A stretch of 64,000 nt of DNA from Bog-756 sp963730685 (GCA_963730685.1 CAVSSP010000004.1:310001-374000); one strand, 5' to 3'. Shown: positions 10,390 to 20,360, counted from the stretch's first letter. Numbers and translations: made by a program. Notes: generated by a model from the letters alone, not told the origin.

Positions 10390-11834
10390 CGTAACGATGC
10401 CGCAGCTGGGCGAGACGGTGACCGAAGGGACCATCACCAAGTGGTTCAAAGCCGTCGGTGATCAGGTCGACCGAGACGAGCCGCTGTTCGAGGTGTCCAC
10501 GGACAAGGTGGACTCCGAAGTTCCCTCGCCGGCCGGCGGTGTGCTCTCCGCCATCCTGGTGGAGGAGGGCGACACGGTCGACGTCGGAGTCAAGCTGGCC
10601 GAGATCAGCGACGGCCCGGCGTCCGACGGCCACACCGGGACTGCCCGAACAGGCGGCCACGTCGGAGCCCCCCGCCCCGACGCCGGCGGCCTCCCACGAC
10701 GGACCGTCCGAGTCCCCGATCCGCGCCGAGGCGGCCAGGGCCGAAGCCGACCGCATCCCGGCGTCGGACCACACCGGTGATCCGGCACCGGCGCCGGTGG
10801 CGGCGGCGATATCGGCGTCACCGGCGGCACGTCGGGCAGCGGCATGGTGCTGTCCCCGGTGGTGCGGAAGCTGCTCAACGAGAACGGCATCGACCCGGCC
10901 ACCGTCAAAGGCACCGGGTTGGGGGGCAGGATCAGCCGGAACGACGTGGAGGCGCTCATCGAATCGCGGCGGACGGGGACCCCGGACCCGGGGTCCCACG
11001 AGCCGTCGCCGGTTCCGAGCATCGTCGACCGCCCGGCTGCCCCGGCTCCGGCCCGGTCCACCCCCGCCTCCGCCGGGTCCCCGCCGGACGGCCGCGCCGT
11101 CGAGCCGCGCCCCGGACGGGTCGCGCGACGAGGTGGTCCCCTTCACCAACATCCGGCGTCGGACGGCCGAGCACATGGTCCGCTCCAAGGCCACCTCGGC
11201 CCATACCCTGATGGTGAAGGAGGTCGACTACGAGCACGTCGAGCAGGTCCGACGGGCGCACGGCGACCGGTTCCGATCGGAGGAGGGCTTCACCCTCAGC
11301 TATCTCCCCTTCGCCGCCCGGGCCACGGTCGAAGCGCTCGCCGAGTTCCCCCACCTGAACTCGTCCGTGGGTGAGGACACGCTGGTGGTCCACCACGATG
11401 TCAACCTCGGGATCGCCGTGGACCTCGACAACGAGGGACTGATCGTCCCGGTCGTCCACAACGCCGAGGAGCTGAACCTGCTCGGCATGGCCCGTCGGAT
11501 CCGCGACCTGGCCGACCGGGCCCGGACCAAGCGGCTCAGCCTCGATGACATCAGTGGTGGCACCTTCTCCATCACCAACGCCGGGCCCTTCGGCACCCTG
11601 CTCACCGGGGCGATCATCAACCAGCCGCAGGTCGCCATCCTCTCGACCGACGGTGTGGCCCGCAAGCCGGTGGTCGTGGCGCTCCCCGACGGGACCGAGT
11701 CGATCGCCATCCACTCGGTGGGTCTGGCCGCCATGACGTTCGACCACCGGGCGGTGGACGGTGCGTATGTGGCCCGGTTCCTGGCCAGGTTGTCGGCCAT
11801 CCTGAACGAGCGCGACTGGGCCGGCGAGCTCTAG
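10382..11834 (+). CDS. Dihydrolipoamide acyltransferase, E2 of a 2-oxoacid dehydrogenase (three frame changes)
   Basis: Lipoylated core enzyme of the PDH or 2-oxoglutarate dehydrogenase complex. TTG start at 10382 with GGAAGGGG 8 bases upstream. The lipoyl domain comes first (STDKVDSEV, lipoyl Lys near 44), then an Ala/Pro linker, the E1/E3-binding domain (LSPVVRKLLNENGID ... GLGGRISRNDV), a second linker and the catalytic domain ending in the active-site FDHRAVDGAY (near 11740). These blocks lie in frames that switch near 10620-10650, 10800-10840 and about 11100; the sequence stays family-like across each switch, so sequence errors are likely. Coupled to lpd upstream and followed by lipB. 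PDH-type use is inferred from aceE nearby. Confidence 0.88.
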
Positions 11835-11873
11835 CACCGCGTCCGTGGACCCTTCACCCCCGATGGCCCATCC

Positions 11874-12532
11874 ATGAGGATCCGCTGGCTCGGTCGTGTC
11901 CCCTATCGCGAGGCGTGGGCCCTGCAACGGGGGTTGGCGGAGCGGTCGTCCGACGACTACCTGTTGTTGCTGGAGCATCCGTCCGTCTACACCCTCGGAA
12001 CCCATGGGGACCCCGACAACGTGCTGGTGGATCCGGCCTCGGTCGGTGCCGACCTCGTCCGGGTGGACCGGGGGGGCGACGTCACCTACCACGGGCCCGG
12101 CCAACTGGTGGGCTATCCCGTCGTGACCGTGGGCCGGGGCCCGCACCAGGGCCCCGAACACGTGCGCCGGGTCGAGCAGGTGCTCATCGATGCCCTGGTC
12201 TCACTGGGGCTCCCGGCGTCCGGTGTGGGCCGGTTGGCCGGCTACCCCGGGGTATGGGTCGGCCTCGACGAGACGACGGCCCGGTCGGCCCACGCAAGGT
12301 CGCCGCCATCGGGGTGCGGACGGCGCGGGGCCGGACGACCCACGGCTTCGCGCTCAACGTCGGGACCGACCTTTCGATGTTCGAGCACATCGTGCCCTGC
12401 GGGATCGCCGGCATGCCGGTCACCTCCCTCGCCGCCGAAGGATGTCGACGTGACCATGGCCCAGGCGGTCGACGCGGTGATCCGGCGCCGCCGGCACCGC
12501 ATGGGGACCGGAACAGGAGATCCAGCGGGTGA
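11874..12532 (+). CDS. lipB: Octanoyltransferase (two frame changes)
   Basis: Transfers octanoyl from acyl carrier protein to lipoyl domains, the first step of lipoate synthesis. N-terminal block: EAWALQRGL, EHPSVYTLGTHGD, and RGGDVTYHGPGQLVGYP. After GVWVGLDE the frame changes near 12285 and continues as GPRKVAAIGVR (catalytic Lys) and THGFALNVGTDL, MFEHIVPCGI (catalytic Cys), SLAAEG. A second change near 12435 leads to DVDVTMAQAVDAV. The likely stop is TGA 12530-12532, overlapping a GTG at 12529 that can start lipA. Length about 219 residues fits LipB. Confidence 0.88.
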
Positions 12533-13610
12533 CCGACGGGGCGACGGCCGCGCCGGGGGAGCGGGCCGGCCCGGCGCCGGCCGCACCGCCGGCCCGACCG
12601 ACGGTGGGCCCGGTCCGGTGCCCGTGGCCCTCGGCCCACCCCGGACGGAAGCCGGCCCCCTCGAGAAGCGGCTCCGGCGGGCCGGGGTCGGCGCCGGGCT
12701 GGCCGTGGGCGAGCGGAAGCCGCCGTGGCTCCGGGTCAAGGCCTCGATGGGCGACCGCTACCTCGGGCTCCAGCACGACCTACGACGGCTCGACCTGGTG
12801 ACGGTGTGCGAGGAGGCCGGCTGCCCGAACATCTACGAGTGCTGGTCCGACGGCACGGCCACCTTCATGATCAACGGGTCCCGGTGCACCAGGGCGTGCG
12901 GCTTCTGTCAGGTCGACACCCGGCACCCCCTGCCTCTCGACCCGGCCGAGCCGGAACGGGTGGCCGAGGCCGTCGAGCGCATGGGGCTCGCCCACGCCGT
13001 CATCACCTGTGTGGCCCGTGACGACCTCGACGACGGGGGCGCAGGTGCGATTCGCCGCCACCATCGCCGCCGTCCGGCGTCGGTCGCCCCGGACCACCGT
13101 CGAGGTGCTGATCTCGGACTGCAAGGGCGACGAGCGGTCGCTCGGAGCCGTGTTCGACGCCCGGCCCGACGTCTTGAACCACAACATCGAGACCGTGGCC
13201 CGGCTCCAGCGGGCGGTACGCCCCTCCGCCGGCTACGCCCGGAGCCTGGCCGTGCTGTCCCGGGCCAAGGACGCCGGTCTCACCACCAAGTCGGGGATCA
13301 TCCTGGGCATGGGCGAGGAACGCGTCCGAGGTGCGACTCGACGCTCGGCCGACCTCCGATCCGTCGGGGTCGACATCGTGACGATGGGCCAGTACCTGCG
13401 GCCGAGCGTCCGCCACGTCCCCGTGGCCCGCTGGTGGACACCCGAGGAGTTCGAGTCGCTCCGGCAGGACGGGGATGGCCATGGGCTTCGCACCACGTCC
13501 AGGCGTCACCCCTGACCCGTTCCAGCTATCACGCCCGGGAGGCCGCCGAGATGTCGGCTCGGCCCCGGCCGACGGGATGGGCCGCGTCACGTCGCCGCGG
13601 CCGCCGGTGA
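12529..13610 (+). CDS. lipA: Lipoyl synthase, radical SAM (several frame changes)
   Basis: Inserts two sulfurs into octanoyl groups to make lipoyl cofactors. Auxiliary cluster motif CEEAGCPNIYEC near 12808-12843 and radical SAM motif CTRACGFC near 12886-12909 are intact, after RKPPWLRVKA-like and LVTV segments. Downstream blocks VEVLISDCKGD, DVLNHNIETV, TKSGIILGMGE, VDIVTMGQYLRPS and RWWTPEEFE occur in a second frame, and the final LTRSSYHAREAAEM returns to the first. Frame changes lie near 12615, 13035, 13325 and 13480. The N-terminal 60 residues are uncertain. The TGA at 13608-13610 overlaps the GTG of the next gene. Confidence 0.88.
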
Positions 13611-14770
13611 GGCTGGTCGTGACGGCCGCATCACCGCCCGGCACGGCCCGCCACCAACGGATGACCCGGGTCCGGGCGCGGATGGGCGAGCTGGGGATCG
13701 ACGCCCTCCTGCTCTCGCACGGCGCCGACCTCCCGTGGCTGACCGGCTACGAGGCGATGCCCCTCGAGCGGCTGACCATGCTGGTGCTGTCGGCCACCGA
13801 CCTTCCTCATCTGGTGGTGCCCGGCGCTCGAGGCGCCCAGGGTGACCACTGCCGGCGATCTCTTCGCCGTCGATCCATGGTCGGACGGGGACGATCCGAT
13901 CGAACTGGTCGCCTCGCTCCTCGGCGCCGGCGACGGGGAGGCGGGCTCCGCCTGGCGGTGTCGGACCGGGCCTGGGCCGCCTCGGTACTGGCCCTGCAGC
14001 ACCGGCTGCCCGGAGCCGGTTGGATCGAGGCGTCGCGGGTCACCTCGCCCGTCCGGGCCGTCAAGGACGCGTCGGAGGTTGAGGCGTTGCGGAGGGCGGG
14101 AGCGGCGGCTGACCGCGTGGCCGCCGCCCTGCAGGCCGGGGAGCTGCCGTTGATCGGTCGGACCGAGGCCGAGGTGTCGGCTCACCTGGCCGCCCTCCTC
14201 GTCTCCGAGGGTCACAGCCATGTGAATTTCGCCATCGTCGGGAGTGGGCCCAACGCGGCCAGCCCCCACCACGAGCCGGGCCGGCGGGTGATCGGGCGCG
14301 ACGAGACGGTGGTGTGCGACTTCGGCGGCACGCTTTCCGTCGACGGCGACGTGGGGTACTGCTCGGACATCACCCGCACCGTGGTCACGGGACCACCCTC
14401 CGACGAGATCCTTGCCTCCTACCAGGTGCTGGAGGCGGCCCAGCAGGCCGCGGTGGCCTCGGCCCGGGCCGGGGTGACCGCCGAGCATGTCGACAAGGTG
14501 GCCCGGGACATCATCGAGGCCGCCGGCCTCGGCGAGTTCTTCGTGCACCGCACCGGGCACGGCATCGGGATCGAGGAGCACGAGGACCCGTATCTGGTAT
14601 CCGGAAACGTCGACGAGCTGCGTCCCGGCCATGCCTTCTCCGTCGAGCCCGGCATCTACCGGGCCGGACGGTTCGGCATGCGCCTCGAGGACATCGTGGT
14701 CATCGGCGAGGACGGTGCCCCCGAGCCACTGAACTCGGCCGACCACGGTCTGGTCGTAGTGGAGACCTGA
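13607..14770 (+). CDS. M24 family Xaa-Pro peptidase (two compensating frame changes)
   Basis: Metallopeptidase of the pita-bread fold, probably a dipeptidase or Xaa-Pro aminopeptidase; about 387 residues. The GTG at 13607 overlaps the lipA stop (GTGA). The creatinase-like N-terminal domain begins RMTRVRARMGELGIDALLL. The metal ligands are visible in order: D in VVCDFGG, D in SDITRT, H in HRTGHGIGI, E in SVEPGIY and E in RLEDIV. Between 13826 and 13945 the natural sequence (LEAPRVTTAGDLFAVDPW) is in another frame, flanked by two opposite indels, so the protein is probably intact in the living cell. Confidence 0.88.
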   Translation: MRLVVTAASPPGTARHQRMTRVRARMGELGIDALLLSHGADLPWLTGYEAMPLERLTMLVLSATDLPHLVVPGARGAQGDHCRRSLRRRSMVGRGRSDRTGRLAPRRRRRGGGLRLAVSDRAWAASVLALQHRLPGAGWIEASRVTSPVRAVKDASEVEALRRAGAAADRVAAALQAGELPLIGRTEAEVSAHLAALLVSEGHSHVNFAIVGSGPNAASPHHEPGRRVIGRDETVVCDFGGTLSVDGDVGYCSDITRTVVTGPPSDEILASYQVLEAAQQAAVASARAGVTAEHVDKVARDIIEAAGLGEFFVHRTGHGIGIEEHEDPYLVSGNVDELRPGHAFSVEPGIYRAGRFGMRLEDIVVIGEDGAPEPLNSADHGLVVVET

Positions 14771-14821
14771 CCGTTCGAACAGCCGGTCGGGCAGGCGGTG
14801 CACGAGGAGGAGGGAGGGACA

Positions 14822-15548
14822 GTGGACCTGGGCATCGAGGGAAAGGCGGCGCTGGTGGTGGCAGGCTCGCGTGGCCTCGGCCGCGCCACCGCCGAGGCCC
14901 TGGCCGGCGAAGGGGTCCGGGTCATGGTGTCCTCGCGTGACGAGGCTTCGCTCGTCGCCCTGGCGACATCGTTTCGGGCCGCTGGGGCCACGGTGGCGAC
15001 CATGGCGACCGACGTCACCCTTCCGGACGCCCCCGGCCGACTGATCGAGGCCACCGTTGAGGCGTTCGGGTCCGTCGACATCGTCATCGCCAACGCCGGT
15101 GGCCCACCGACCGGCCGCTCGCTCGAGGTCGACGACGAGATGCTCACCGCCGCGCTCAACGCCAACCTCTTGTCCGCCATCCGCCTGGCCCGGGGGGCGG
15201 TGCCCTTGATGCGGGAGCGCGGGATGGGGGCGAATCTGTTGCATCACCTCCTACTCGGTGGTCCAGCCGATCCCGACCCTCGCCCTGTCCAACACCGCCC
15301 GGGCGGGGCTGTGGGCATGGGCCAAGACAGCGGCGAAGGACCTCGCAGACGAAGGGACAGGCGTGACCCTGAACCTCTTGTGCCCCGGGCCGCACGCCAC
15401 CGAACGAATGCGGGAGCTGGGGGGTGCCGGAGTGATGGGAGCGCCGTCCGACTTCGGTAGCGTGGCCACGTTCGTCTGCTCCGAGCAGGCGAAATTCCTC
15501 AACGGCGCCGCCATCGTCGTGGACGGGGGCGCCACGTTGGCGCTGTGA
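14822..15548 (+). CDS. SDR family oxidoreductase, FabG-like subgroup (one frameshift)
   Basis: About 241 residues from a GTG at 14822, with GGAGGGA just upstream. NAD(P) motif VAGSRGLGRA, ANAGGP near 90. One base too many near 15224 breaks the frame; correcting it gives RGWGRICCITSYSVVQP followed by LALSNTARAGL. The usual catalytic Y-x-x-x-K is replaced by S-x-x-x-R at this place. This matches my memory of a divergent FabG-like subgroup in which Tyr is lost, so activity as a classical reductase is doubtful. The C-terminal VDGGATLAL is normal. Ends 10 bases before the convergent DUF389 gene. Confidence 0.85.
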
Positions 15549-15557
15549 TCCGCCCGC

Positions 15558-16502
15558 TCACCGGCTCGCTCCGTCGATGCAACTGCTCGTGATTCCCAGA
15601 AACGCCGTTGCAGGACGAGGGCGACCACGCCGACGACGAGGAGGATGACCACGTTCAACAAGAGCTGCTCGGTCGCTCCCAACGTCTCCTCCCAGTGCCC
15701 GAAGGCGGCGGAGACGCCCATGTCGGCCGCGGCGGGGATCGTGGTCACGGAGATGAACACCCCGATCAGTGCGCTGGCGCGCGCCTGGAGGATCGACACC
15801 ACGCCCACGATGCCGGCCGTGACGGCAACCACCACCGAATAGAGGTCCGGCTTGCTGATCAGATCGGCCACGGGCACGAAGCCGAGCTGGTAGTCGCGAG
15901 GTGCGCCGACGGTGAGGCGGATCACCGAGGAGAAGACGAAGGAGGCCAGGATGGCGAATGTGAACCCGACCCCCAGCGCGGTCAAGCCCCCGTCTGACCG
16001 GTCTGCGGCTGCCTTCGGTGATTCCGAGTGCGGCGCCCAGGATGGCGTTGTACTCGGGTCCCACCACCATGGCGGCGACGATCAGGATCTGCGAGTTGGT
16101 GAGGATCCCGACCGCCGCCAGTATCCCGGCTGCGATCAGCAGGAGGAAGAAGCTGACCGGATAGACGGCATTGGACCGGATGGTGGCGTCGACCACCTCC
16201 CAGACCGGGGCGATCTCACGATCGCTCACCATCGGCTTGATCATGTCGCGGTGGGCCTTGATGAGGGCGGTGTCCATCCTGTCCACCGAGATGGGCCCCC
16301 GCTGGCGGGGACCGAGCTCCCGCAGCTGGTGGATCACCTCGTTGGCCACCTCCGGGCTCAGGTCGCACTCCACGATGTCACCGTCGGGGAACCGGGCGGA
16401 GGCGCTCAGCACCGTCACGTTGACGGCCCCGGCGCTCGCCCCGAGGACGTCGAGTATCGCCGACGTGCCGCCCATGGGGCTGGCCACGCGAATGTGGTAC
16501 AT
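15558..16502 (-). CDS. DUF389 (TIGR00341-type) membrane protein (frameshift)
   Basis: Uncharacterised hydrophobic membrane protein. ATG at 16502 with a strong AGGAGGA just upstream. A soluble N-terminal 130 residues (MYHIRVASPMGGTSAILDVL ... VIHQLRELGP) precedes the DUF389 core: YPVSFFLLLIAAGILAAVGI, QILIVAAMVVGPEYNAILG. Near 16000-16010 the frame changes and the core continues in a second frame with FTFAILASFVFSSVIRL, SVVVAVTAGIVGVVSIL, SALIGVFISVTTIPAAADMGV and NVVILLVVGVVALVLQRRF. The stop at 15558 is the natural end because the convergent SDR ends at 15548, but it needs one more frame change near 15600; otherwise the frame stays open to 15251. Function of the family is unknown. Confidence 0.82.
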   Translation of the reverse strand: MYHIRVASPMGGTSAILDVLGASAGAVNVTVLSASARFPDGDIVECDLSPEVANEVIHQLRELGPRQRGPISVDRMDTALIKAHRDMIKPMVSDREIAPVWEVVDATIRSNAVYPVSFFLLLIAAGILAAVGILTNSQILIVAAMVVGPEYNAILGAALGITEGSRRPVRRGLDRAGGRVHIRHPGLLRLLLGDPPHRRRTSRLPARLRARGRSDQQAGPLFGGGCRHGRHRGRGVDPPGARQRTDRGVHLRDHDPRRGRHGRLRRLRALGGDVGSDRAALVERGHPPRRRRGRPRPATAFLGITSSCIDGASR

Positions 16503-16667
16503 GTTCCTCCTGGTCGCGATGTCACTGAGGCATGCGGGTGCGTCACCCGGATCAGCTTCGCCCACTCCGGGCCGGAAATGGCGGCAAAGCATCGTCCGCC
16601 CGGCCGATATGGGCGGCACGACCGGACGCGAATCGACACGGATTGATGCAACCGCAACAATTGGCCG

Positions 16668-18413
16668 GTGAGTCGACTCCGGCGGAACTGGAACCCGGCC
16701 CCCGAGGACGGTGCGTTCCTCGCACAACGGGCGCGGACGCACCTCTCCTACCGACTCGCCAGTCGGGCCATCCAGTTGGTCCTGTCCGGCCAGGGAGGTC
16801 CGCGGGCGCCCCGGGCCGGCGTCGCCGCCGCCTGGATGGCCAGCGACGTGGCCGGCGCCGCCTTCCTCCGGAGGTCTCCCCGGTTCGGACTGGTGCCGCG
16901 CATGGTCTTCGACATCGTGGACACGATCAGTTGGGGCGGGAGCGGGAGGGACTGCGACCTGGCGGCGATCACCGGACTGCCGCTGGCCATCGAATCAGGG
17001 ATCCGGCTCGGTCCGCTGGGCCTGGTCGTGCCGGTCGCCGGCGCCACGGTGACCGGGGCCGTGCGTCGAGCCCGAAAACTCCCGGCCTCGACGAGCTCTT
17101 TCCGATGGCAGGCCGTCGGAGTGGCGGTGGGCATCGGATTCGCCGCCTACGGGCGCAGCCGTCGCCGAGCGGTGCTGGCCCGGCACCGCCAAGAGCTCGG
17201 TGCACGGTTGAACCAGGCCTACGTCGGCGGCCAGAACGATGTGGCCATGGGTGCCGACTCCGTGGTCGATCTCCTCAGCCGGACCACACCGCTCCTCGCG
17301 TCCGGCCCGGCGGACAACGTGGTCGGAAAGCTGCTCGCCACCTGGAAGCAGTCGCTGGCCGCCGACATCATGACCATGAGCACCTTCCTCGGCGTCGCGC
17401 TGGCGCAGTGGGAACGTCGGCACAACACGACCCACCACGCATTGGATGCCGACGTGACATTCGACCTCCGGCCTGGAGAAGGGACCGCGCTGCTGACCGG
17501 GGCGCAGGCGCGGTGGCTCGAGTCGGCCCTGGACGCCCGAACCCTGCGGGGCCGGGTCCCCGTCGCCCTCCTCGATCCGGACGAGGCATCGCGCCCGGCC
17601 ACCGCCCGGAGGCTGCTCGTCGACGGTGTGCTCCTTGTCATCCCCGCTGACAAGGACCGGGGCCTCACTCCCGTCGACATCGGACCCTCCGGGTTCATCA
17701 TCGGCGCAGTCTGGGCGTTCGACACCATCGGCGACAGCGGATCTTCCCCCTGGGCTGTGGTTCCGGTGGTCGGCGCCGGGGCTTTCCTCGCCGCCTGGGC
17801 CCACCGCCAAGTCGATCGGGACGTTCCCGACGCACCTGCCCGTATCCTTGCCGCCGGTGTCGGGATGGCCTTCGTGCAGGCGGTGACGGCCACGGCCACC
17901 ATGACCAGGATGCAGGCCGTCAACGGGATGCAGCGCCACCCGTTTCTGGCCGGCGTCGACATGCTGGGCGTGCTGTTCTCGCTCTACGCCGACGAGCCTC
18001 CCTCTTGCTGGTGGTCGGCGTTGGGGCCGGGGTGGCCGCCACGATCGGCAGTCGGATTGCTGCTCATGCCGGAGCCGATCGTGTGGTCCCACCTGGTCTG
18101 CGATCTGTTGTGGTCCGGCGCCGCAGCCATGGCCATCAGTGGATTGCGGCGCGCACTCGACGGCGATGCCGAACTGATGAGTGCTGACCTGGCCCGGATC
18201 GACGACGCTGACATCAACCAGGCGTTCGCCGACGGCCGTGCCTCTGTGGTCTCCATGGTGGCCGATGCAGCCCGGACGGGCGCCGGGCAGTGTTCGACGC
18301 GTCGACAGACGGGCTGAGTCCGTCGATGCGTGCCGAATCGAGCGCCGGTTCGACGAGATCCGCATGCGGCTGATCGCCATCGGCCGCGGGGTCGGCCCGA
18401 CTGCGTGCCGTAG
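16668..18413 (+). CDS. Unknown multi-pass membrane protein (several frame changes)
   Basis: No family recognised with confidence. GTG start at 16668, no clear ribosome binding site. About 560-580 residues: an N-terminal region with GLPLAIESGIRLGPLGLVVPVAGATVTGAV and VGVAVGIGFAAYG, a soluble middle (about 190-330), a hydrophobic C-terminal half (FIIGAVWAFDTIG, WAVVPVVGAGAFLAAWA, then SLLLVVGVGAGVAATIGS in another frame, then CDLLWSGAAAMAISGL) and a cytoplasmic coiled tail (RASVVSMVADA, RAVFDASTDGLSPSMRAE, IERRFDEIRMRL) split over three frames near 18275 and 18335. The topology recalls the input half of an actinobacterial sensor kinase without a kinase domain. The proposed end at TAG 18411-18413 is inferred from frame correction. 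Confidence 0.5.
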
Positions 18414-18438
18414 GCGCGGACCCCGGGGACGGCCGGCG

Positions 18439-19147
18439 TCACGACGGCGCCGGGTCCTCCTCGGGACGGTCGGCGGAACGGGAAGGGCCTGGTCGAGGCC
18501 GGGCAACGGCGGCAATGGAGGCGGCGGCGGCGGAGGCGGTGGAGGTGGAGCCGAATGCGGATCCGTGGGCGTCGGCTCCGACGTGGTGAGGGGGGACCTG
18601 CTGGCGGAGGCGGCGGAGGCGGTGGAGGTGGTGGCGGAGGAGGAGGCGGCGAAGAGCCGGATGGCGGAGGGTGGCGGTGGGCGTTGGTCAGGAGGTGGCG
18701 GTGGGGGGGGCGACTTCGGAGCCGGGTCGAAGGTTCTGGGCTGCCCCTGGTCGAATGCCGGCACCGGCCCGGCGTGGGCCAGGTCCACCGATCCGAACGA
18801 GGGGACGGGCTGGGGTGCCACGGGCGGCGCTGCGCTTGCCCTTGTGGCGGTTCGGAGCCTTTCGGTGCCGAGCTGAACGTCGGGGAGATCGGTTGGGCTG
18901 ACGGATCGATCGGTGCCTGTGGCCGGCTGGCGGTTCCGGTCGCGCCCTGGGTGTAGCGGGCCACATCCCGGTCGTAGTATCCCTCGCCGGCGCCGCGACG
19001 GATCCTCGCTCGGCGGTCACGGGTCGCCCGCAGCGCCAGGACGATGACGAGAAGGCCGACGATCACCCCGACCACCGCCAACTCCAGTGCCGACGTGCTG
19101 GTACCCGAGGTGAAGCTCTCCGCTACCTGGGGGGCGACTGCGAACAT
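18439..19147 (-). CDS. Single-pass membrane protein with proline-rich tail (frame changes)
   Basis: Unknown function. ATG at 19147. A short extracytoplasmic N-terminus, one helix (ALELAVVGVIVGLLVIVLAL, about 20-40), a basic stop-transfer (RATRDRRARIRRG), then a cytoplasmic tail. Up to about 18820 the tail reads PQAPIDPSAQPISPTFSSAP; after a frame change it reads QPVPSFGSVDLAHAGPVPAFD and long runs of proline (7, then 10-12 Pro) around 18500-18720. A further change allows the natural end RSADRPEEDPAPS at 18439. Proline tracts of this kind often bind other proteins or span the envelope. Follows metH and another membrane protein on the same strand. Confidence 0.45.
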
Positions 19148-19242
19148 GTCCCACCATGGTAGTGATCAGGGCGCGTTTCCGCAGTGATGACTGTGCTGGT
19201 CGGTGTGCCGCTAGTTGGTCGCCCGGCTGCGGAGGGATCTGC

Positions 19243-20351
19243 TCACGGGTCCGAGGTACGCAGGGTACCTCCCGCTCCGCGGCCAGGATGAGCGCCGGGA
19301 CCGTTTGTGCCGGACCCTGGTGGCGGGCCGGGGTGGGTGCGGAAGGTGTCGGCAGGGAGCGGTCCTGCTGGTCGTCGCGTGGCTCGCGGGTCGATGGCCC
19401 CGAACGACGGCGAAGATCCCTTCGGGACCCCACGGGTCGCTCGGGGTCCGGTACCCACCGCTCCTGCCCTCCGGCGACGGCGGACGAACAGCACGGCCCA
19501 CCGCGACGGACGCCAGTGCGAGGGCCGCCACAGAGCACGAGTGCAACCGGAGCGGACGAGGAGTCCGACGCCGGCGTTCCGGCCGCCGGCGCACTCGCGG
19601 CCGGCCCGACGGCACCGCGGTGGCGGCAGCCGGTGCCGAGCCGGCAGGATCGCCGGAGCGGAGCAGTTCGTACTGCTGGAAGGCGGCGGTGACGGCCTGC
19701 GAGCTGGTGAGGGGGCTGTGGTTGCTCGCCGAAGTCGTGGAGGCCAGCTGAAGCATCGACACGTACTGTCCGGAGCGGAACACCACGACCTGCTCGGTGG
19801 CGTCCACCGGAGTGGTGACCTGAATCGAGAACCCTCGTGCACCGGCGATGCTGGGTACCGAGAAGGGGTGCGTGGCGTGCGAACCGTCGAAGGGCGCCAG
19901 GAGGCCGGACGTGAAGGCGCCGGCCTGCGAGGCGTCGGGGATGCGGAAGATGAGGACCGCCAGATCGTTGGCCCCGTCGCCCGCACCTCCCCGGTCCGTC
20001 CACAGCCGGATGAAGGCACCGAAGCCCGATTGGGACGCCAGGGCGGCGAACTGGGCCTCGGCCTGGCGCGGACTCGCCGACTGGGACGCGAACTCCGTTG
20101 CCGTCAGCGGCCCGTTGGTGGATCCGCGCCGGTACCGCGGTGAACCCGGGCAACGGATCCGTCATGACCATCGACTGGAGCGGGGGCACGTTGGGCCCGG
20201 TCGTCGACGCCACCGCTCCGGCTGGCCCACCCGAGCCGGCAACGGCCGTCACCATGATGGCCGCGAGACGATGACCGTGACGCCGCCACCCGGCTCGGGC
20301 CGGAGCCACTGTCCGCGCTCCGCCCCGGTAACGCCGCCCAAGAGTTGGCAC
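19243..20351 (-). CDS. Unknown exported protein with C-terminal membrane anchor (frame changes)
   Basis: Starts 9 bases after the metH stop, so likely cotranscribed with it. N-terminus has a signal-like helix (RLAAIMVTAVAGSGG, about 28-42) followed by PPLQSMVMTDPLPGFTAVP. After a frame change near 20130 a well-formed extracellular domain follows: GPLTATEFASQSASPRQAEA, FIRLWTDRGG, NDLAVLIFRIPDASQAGAF, then ATEQVVVFRSGQYVSMLQLAST and QAVTAAFQQYELL. The Ala/Pro linker and a C-terminal anchor (VAALALASVAVGRAV, LFVRRRRRAG) are split over three frames between 19480 and 19640, so the true end is unclear. The fold around VVVFRSGQYVSMLQLAS resembles small lipoprotein-like beta domains; no function can be assigned. 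Confidence 0.5.
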
Positions 20352-20360
20352 CCTCCGCCC

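Noticed and set aside
11874..13610. An open frame covering lipB and lipA as one fused protein
   Set aside because: It arises only because indels remove the lipB stop. Each domain returns to family sequence in other frames, and a natural TGA/GTG overlap at 12529-12532 separates them.
16503..16667. Possible structured leader of the DUF389 gene
   Set aside because: Several GC-rich inverted segments occur, but no known riboswitch pattern, and the ribosome binding site is plain.
18500..18720. Poly-Gly and poly-Pro open frames on both strands
   Set aside because: A GC-rich triplet repeat opens all frames. Only the minus-strand proline tail following a clear membrane helix has any support.
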